Below, piece after piece: positions 60,620-64,000 of a stretch of 64,000 nucleotides of DNA. A model generated the notes under the pieces. The model searched no databases and had not been told where the DNA came from. It saw nothing but the letters and a program-made list of their open reading frames with translations. The position numbers and the translations under genes are program-made. This DNA is from an uncultured Verrucomicrobia subdivision 3 bacterium. Lineage in GTDB: Bacteria; Verrucomicrobiota; Verrucomicrobiia; Limisphaerales; UBA11358. Positions within the stretch are counted from its first letter, which is position 1; every line of letters starts with the position of its first letter. The stretch lies in contig CAIXFY010000040.1 of assembly GCA_903918885.1 (NCBI GenBank), positions 54,219 through 118,218 of the forward strand, written 5' to 3'.

Positions 60620-62131
60620 TCACTGTCCTTCGTCCGCGCTTTTCTCGCTGCCACCGGCTTTTTTAGTGTCGCCATCGGCTGTGGTCTTACCGCCACTTTT
60701 TTCACTGAGCCCCATGACCGGAGTCGGTTTCCAGTGAAAACCAGATTTGGCGTCGGCATCCACTTTGATTCCATCCGCAAATTCCATGACGATCACCGAA
60801 TCGTTTTCGTCCGGTGCTGCCGCCGGAACTTTCACCGTCAGCGCGTCGCCATTGCGTTCAACGACCAAGTCTTTCCGCGCCGGATCCGCCAGCAAATACG
60901 CATGACTCGGCTGACCCAAAATCCCCGTGAGTTCGATTCCCTTTGGATTCCATTTCAACACATGCAGGTAGAGCCGCTTCAGTCCGGTGTTCTGCGTGAT
61001 CAATCCCCAGGGAAAATCATAATTCAACGGACTGGCCTTTGTGCCATAGATGGATTCTCCGTTCACCGCCATCCATTTGCCAATTCCCTTGAGCCGCTCC
61101 GTATCTTGTTCGGTAAATGTGCCATCCGGTTTTGGCCCAAAGTTCAAAAGCATGTTGGCTCCGCGCGCCGCGTCCACGACCAGATATTCAATGAGGAGCT
61201 TCACGCTCTTCCAGTGCTCGTCGTGTTGGGCATAAGCCCAATTCAGGCGCGTGGTCATGGGGCATTCGCCGTAGCCCGCTACCGGACGGGTGGCAACCGA
61301 CCGGTCGCCCAGCGACTTGAAGTCCGCATATTTCTTTTCGGAATCCGGCATTTTTCCGGCGTAGAGACGGCTGCCGATGATGGTCTTCGGCTGAAGCTTT
61401 CGCACCAAGGCGCCCAGTTCGTTGTTGAACGCCGTGTTGCCGTCACCCATGTCAAACCACATCACCGCGATGTCGCCGTAATTCGTGAGCAGTTCAGAAA
61501 TCTGTCCCTTCAAAAGATCGTAGTAGCCGGGATGTTTCTCGTTGTGCCAATCAATTTTCTGCGAGTAATACACACCGAAATGCAGCCCTTGCTTGCGGCA
61601 CTCATCGGCAAGTTCCTTGATGATATCGCGCTTGAAGGGCGAGGCCTTCATAATGCTGTAATCCGAAACTTTAGTGTCAAACATGGCGAACCCCTCGTGA
61701 TGCTTCGCCGTGATAACGATGTATTTCATCCCCGCCGCTTTGGCCAGAGAAACCCATTCCGCCGCGTTGAAATTGGTCGGGTTGAATTGGCGGGCCAGTT
61801 TTACATACTCGTCGTCCGAAATTTTCGCCCGGTTCTTGATCCACTCGGCGCTGGCGCCGCTGAACTCCTTGCTGTAGTCCTTGCCCTTATACACTCCGCC
61901 GAGAACGGAATAAGTTCCCCAGTGAATGAACATACCAAAGCGCGCGTCGCTCCACCACTGCATGCGTTCGCTCTGACTCAAAGCCGGCGCGGCACTTGCG
62001 TCCGATTCGTCGCCATTGGCCAACAGCTTGAAAGACGCAAGGCACAACAGGCTGATGAGACAGAACTGGGTGAATATTGTTTGTTGGAACTGCGCACGAT
62101 GGGCGCTAATCGCCGATGAGGATTTTGCCAT
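60620..62131 (-). CDS. GH29 alpha-L-fucosidase with Lys/Gly-rich tail
   Basis: The enzyme has about 503 residues from MAKSSSAISAHRAQF, followed by a signal helix (IFTQFCLISLLCLASFKLLA). Earlier in-frame ATGs (62173, 62308) would lengthen the N-region. Motifs are MQWWSDARFGMFIHWGTYSV, VITAKHHEGFAMFD (His144/His145), nucleophile Asp227 in VMWFDMGDG and ANMLLNFGPKPDG. It differs from the other GH29 (38642) in its His-region and C-terminal domain, so the two may take different fucose linkages. After residue 475 comes a low-complexity tail (KTTADGDTKKAGGSEKSADEGQ region). Upstream spacing is 107 bases. Confidence 0.93.
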   Translation of the reverse strand: MAKSSSAISAHRAQFQQTIFTQFCLISLLCLASFKLLANGDESDASAAPALSQSERMQWWSDARFGMFIHWGTYSVLGGVYKGKDYSKEFSGASAEWIKNRAKISDDEYVKLARQFNPTNFNAAEWVSLAKAAGMKYIVITAKHHEGFAMFDTKVSDYSIMKASPFKRDIIKELADECRKQGLHFGVYYSQKIDWHNEKHPGYYDLLKGQISELLTNYGDIAVMWFDMGDGNTAFNNELGALVRKLQPKTIIGSRLYAGKMPDSEKKYADFKSLGDRSVATRPVAGYGECPMTTRLNWAYAQHDEHWKSVKLLIEYLVVDAARGANMLLNFGPKPDGTFTEQDTERLKGIGKWMAVNGESIYGTKASPLNYDFPWGLITQNTGLKRLYLHVLKWNPKGIELTGILGQPSHAYLLADPARKDLVVERNGDALTVKVPAAAPDENDSVIVMEFADGIKVDADAKSGFHWKPTPVMGLSEKSGGKTTADGDTKKAGGSEKSADEGQ

Positions 62132-62238
62132 GGGTTGACCTAATTGACGCTTCTGGTGTGAGCTAGGTGACATAAATTCAGTGCAGGGGACAAATGCAAA
62201 TCGTTGAATGATTTTTGGTAGGCCGATGCCAAGTGGGC

Positions 62239-63642
62239 TCACTCTTCTTCCGGTTTCTGTCCCTTTTTGGCATCGGTTTTTCCGCCGCCAGCCTTGCCGG
62301 GCGACCAAGCGGCGGGTTTCGGATTGGGAACAACCAGCGGAGCCTTGTCGCCAAATTCCTTCCGGGTTTTTTCCAGCAGCGCGGTCAGCTCCTTGATTTT
62401 TTCAGCGGATTCGGGCTTGCCGGCGAGATCGTTCATCTCATGCGGGTCGGCCTGCAAATCGAACAGTTGAGTTTTGTCGATGAGCGGATAGCGGATTAGT
62501 TTCCAGCGATTGTCGCGGATGGAGCGCTGGCAGTTCTTGTAGGCGGTGAATAGATAGTCGCGAATCGCCGGTTGTTGCCCCTTGATGATGGGAGCGAGGC
62601 TCTTGGCGTCGAGTCCCGTCGGCACAGAAATGCCCGCCAGCTCGCACAGGGTCGGATAAAGTTCATACAAATAAACCAGCGCGTGGGTCTCGCCCTTCTT
62701 GATGCCGGGTCCGGCGAAAACGAGCGGGACCTGCATCCCGCCAAATTCATAAACATTCTGTTTGCCGATAAGTCCGTGTTCGCCCAGCGAGAGGCCGTTG
62801 TCGCCCGCGACGATGAAGATGGTGTTGTCATACTGCCCGGCCTCTTTCAGCGCGGCGATTACGCGTCCCACTTCCGCGTCCCAGTAAGTCGTGGAAGCGT
62901 AATAGCGCGCGAGTTTGCCGGTGACGCTTTGCTTTGTGCGCGGCCACGGCAGCGTCCTTTCATCGCGCACGGTCATGTCGCCGTTGTCAAACGGATGATA
63001 CGGCAGGAAATTAACGGGCATGGGAATATCCGCAGAATGATACATGCGGTAAAACTCTTCCGTCGCGTATTGCGGATCGTGCGGTTCGTGCGGCGCGTAG
63101 TAGAGAAATAGGGGCTTCTTGCCAGCGTTTTCCTTGATGAATTTGATGATGTTATTCGCATGGAAGGCTGCGTCTCTGTCGGGGGTCTCCGGGCCTTTGC
63201 CGTCGTCGATGTGAGCATCGAAATCCACATCCAGTTCGTTGGGATTGTTGCCGCCCTTGCCGCTGCGGATGGAGGCGTAACCGGCGGCCTTCACCGTTTG
63301 CGCGAGCGTCGGCGTGGTCGGGTGTTTCCGCAGATAGCTCATGCCGGTCTGAATCATCGTGCGGCTGGGCATGCACACGGCGGCGGAATCCGAGCCAAGC
63401 ACATAGGCGTTGCGGAAGATAAGGCCGTTCTCCAAAAGCTTGTCCACATTGGGCGTCTTGACGATGGGATGTCCGAGAATGCCGATGCAGTCGGCACGCA
63501 AATCATCCGCCAGCAGGAAGACAATGTTGGGTTTGGTGGTGGCTTTCGGTTCCCCCTCGCCGTGGATGGAAACGAATGGAGCGATCAGGAGTGTGCTCAA
63601 GATCAGACCGGCAATCAGGCGCTTGGGGTGTTCGTTTTTCAT
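62239..63642 (-). CDS. Secreted S1 sulfatase (CMPSR)
   Basis: The protein has about 467 residues (start MKNEHPKRLIAGLILSTLLI, signal; in-frame ATGs at 63654 and 63681 are alternatives). Metal residues are in FLLADDLRADCIGILG (Asp46/Asp47). Cys90 lies in SAAVCMPSRTMIQTGMSYLR, preceded by SDS. VAGDNGLSLGEHGLIGKQN is also typical. Its tail (GKAGGGKTDAKKGQKPEEE) is glycine- and lysine-rich and ends EEE. It starts four bases from the deleted sulfatase copy at 63647. Confidence 0.92.
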   Translation of the reverse strand: MKNEHPKRLIAGLILSTLLIAPFVSIHGEGEPKATTKPNIVFLLADDLRADCIGILGHPIVKTPNVDKLLENGLIFRNAYVLGSDSAAVCMPSRTMIQTGMSYLRKHPTTPTLAQTVKAAGYASIRSGKGGNNPNELDVDFDAHIDDGKGPETPDRDAAFHANNIIKFIKENAGKKPLFLYYAPHEPHDPQYATEEFYRMYHSADIPMPVNFLPYHPFDNGDMTVRDERTLPWPRTKQSVTGKLARYYASTTYWDAEVGRVIAALKEAGQYDNTIFIVAGDNGLSLGEHGLIGKQNVYEFGGMQVPLVFAGPGIKKGETHALVYLYELYPTLCELAGISVPTGLDAKSLAPIIKGQQPAIRDYLFTAYKNCQRSIRDNRWKLIRYPLIDKTQLFDLQADPHEMNDLAGKPESAEKIKELTALLEKTRKEFGDKAPLVVPNPKPAAWSPGKAGGGKTDAKKGQKPEEE

Positions 63643-63646
63643 GTTT

Positions 63647-64000
63647 TTAGTTTTCATTGTCATCGTCAGCGAGCGGTTCATTTTTCCTCCAGATATTCAC
63701 CTTTAATTCGTTTTTCTCGACCGGTCCGGGCGTGCTGCGACCGTCATTCACATATTTTTCGAGCAAGCGAGTCAACCGCTGCACGATTTCCGGGTGATCG
63801 CCCTGCACATTATATTTTTCTCCGATGTCGGATGCCGTGTCGTAGAGTTGCACCTTGGGTAGCGGCCGGTGAGCAAACCATAACGGCTGGGCGTGCAGAC
63901 CGAGGCGACATCATGGGCATCCGTGAACGACATGCCCTGCGAAGCCAGCCGATCCAGATTCGGCGTCGCGATTTTGCCCCGCGCCGGGTTCAAACAATGC
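63647..64000 (-). pseudogene. Internally deleted sulfatase (fourth arylsulfatase-A-like paralogue)
   Basis: Reading the reverse strand from the window edge, [44 protein letters not shown] is intact, then near 63855-63860 it joins [20 protein letters not shown] in another frame, continuing to ADGRSTPG-like NDGRSTPGPVEKNELKVNIW and the stop. In the paralogue at 46411 these two parts are about 320 residues apart, so the whole core is missing and the frame is broken at the join. The 5' end lies off the window. It is inactive, unless the join is an assembly artefact. Confidence 0.8.

Noticed and set aside
60593..62119. 508-codon forward frame across the second GH29 gene
   Set aside because: The reverse strand encodes a full fucosidase with its nucleophile. 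The forward frame is rich in Arg/His/Phe with no domain.

Overview
The window looks like a chromosome segment of a Verrucomicrobiota-type bacterium (PVC group). This is inferred from the DUF1800/DUF1501 Tat-exported pair, a pseudopilin of the type common in that group, secreted proteins sharing a C-terminal 'RFY' domain, an OpgC-type acyltransferase, and a very large set of secreted sulfatases and fucosidases. There is no rRNA in the window, so placement below phylum is not possible and another PVC lineage remains possible.

Layout. 1-6.7 kb is core metabolism: the plsY 3' end, gpsA, a convergent opgC-like gene, then a reverse-strand block with an M50 protease, thrH, a membrane-TPR protein and a PHP phosphatase. 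6.75-8.77 kb is gene-poor and full of structured repeats: ACATGT-centred palindromes, a degenerate ~41-bp tandem array, heptad-built hairpins and a Y-shaped palindrome. It surrounds one frameshifted fibronectin-like gene. 8.8-16.2 kb holds secreted proteins: an unknown exported protein, the DUF1800/DUF1501 pair interrupted by a four-helix-bundle gene inside inverted repeats, a tRNA-Pro(UGG), and an autotransporter-repeat protein. 16.3-20.2 kb encodes a sensor kinase with a beta-propeller input and a LuxR-type response regulator.

20.2-31.9 kb is a forward polysaccharide-degradation locus: pseudopilin, a GH2 / alginate-lyase-like fusion, three sulfatases, an esterase and a second alginate-lyase-like enzyme. 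A 25-bp element recurs upstream of the autotransporter-repeat gene, the response regulator (partial copy) and the pseudopilin that heads this locus, which suggests one regulon. The likely substrate is a sulfated, acylated, uronic-acid-containing glycan. 32-36.6 kb has a transporter-acyltransferase-ligase fusion (Aas/LplT-like) and galM.

36.8 kb to the end is a single-direction reverse-strand array of at least 27 kb: 12 intact sulfatases and one internally deleted sulfatase, two GH29 fucosidases, one GH95 fucosidase and one GH141-like beta-helix protein. Together they fit stepwise desulfation and defucosylation of a fucose-rich sulfated polysaccharide such as fucoidan. No formylglycine-generating enzyme, anaerobic sulfatase-maturating enzyme, or SusC/SusD-type importer is visible. 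The standout oddities are sulfatase active-site variants (CxQxR, CxTxR, CxAxR), shared N-terminal modules between unrelated sulfatases, lysine-rich/acidic C-terminal tails across several folds, and seven-base-periodic repeats inserted in genes and bounding the four-helix-bundle gene.
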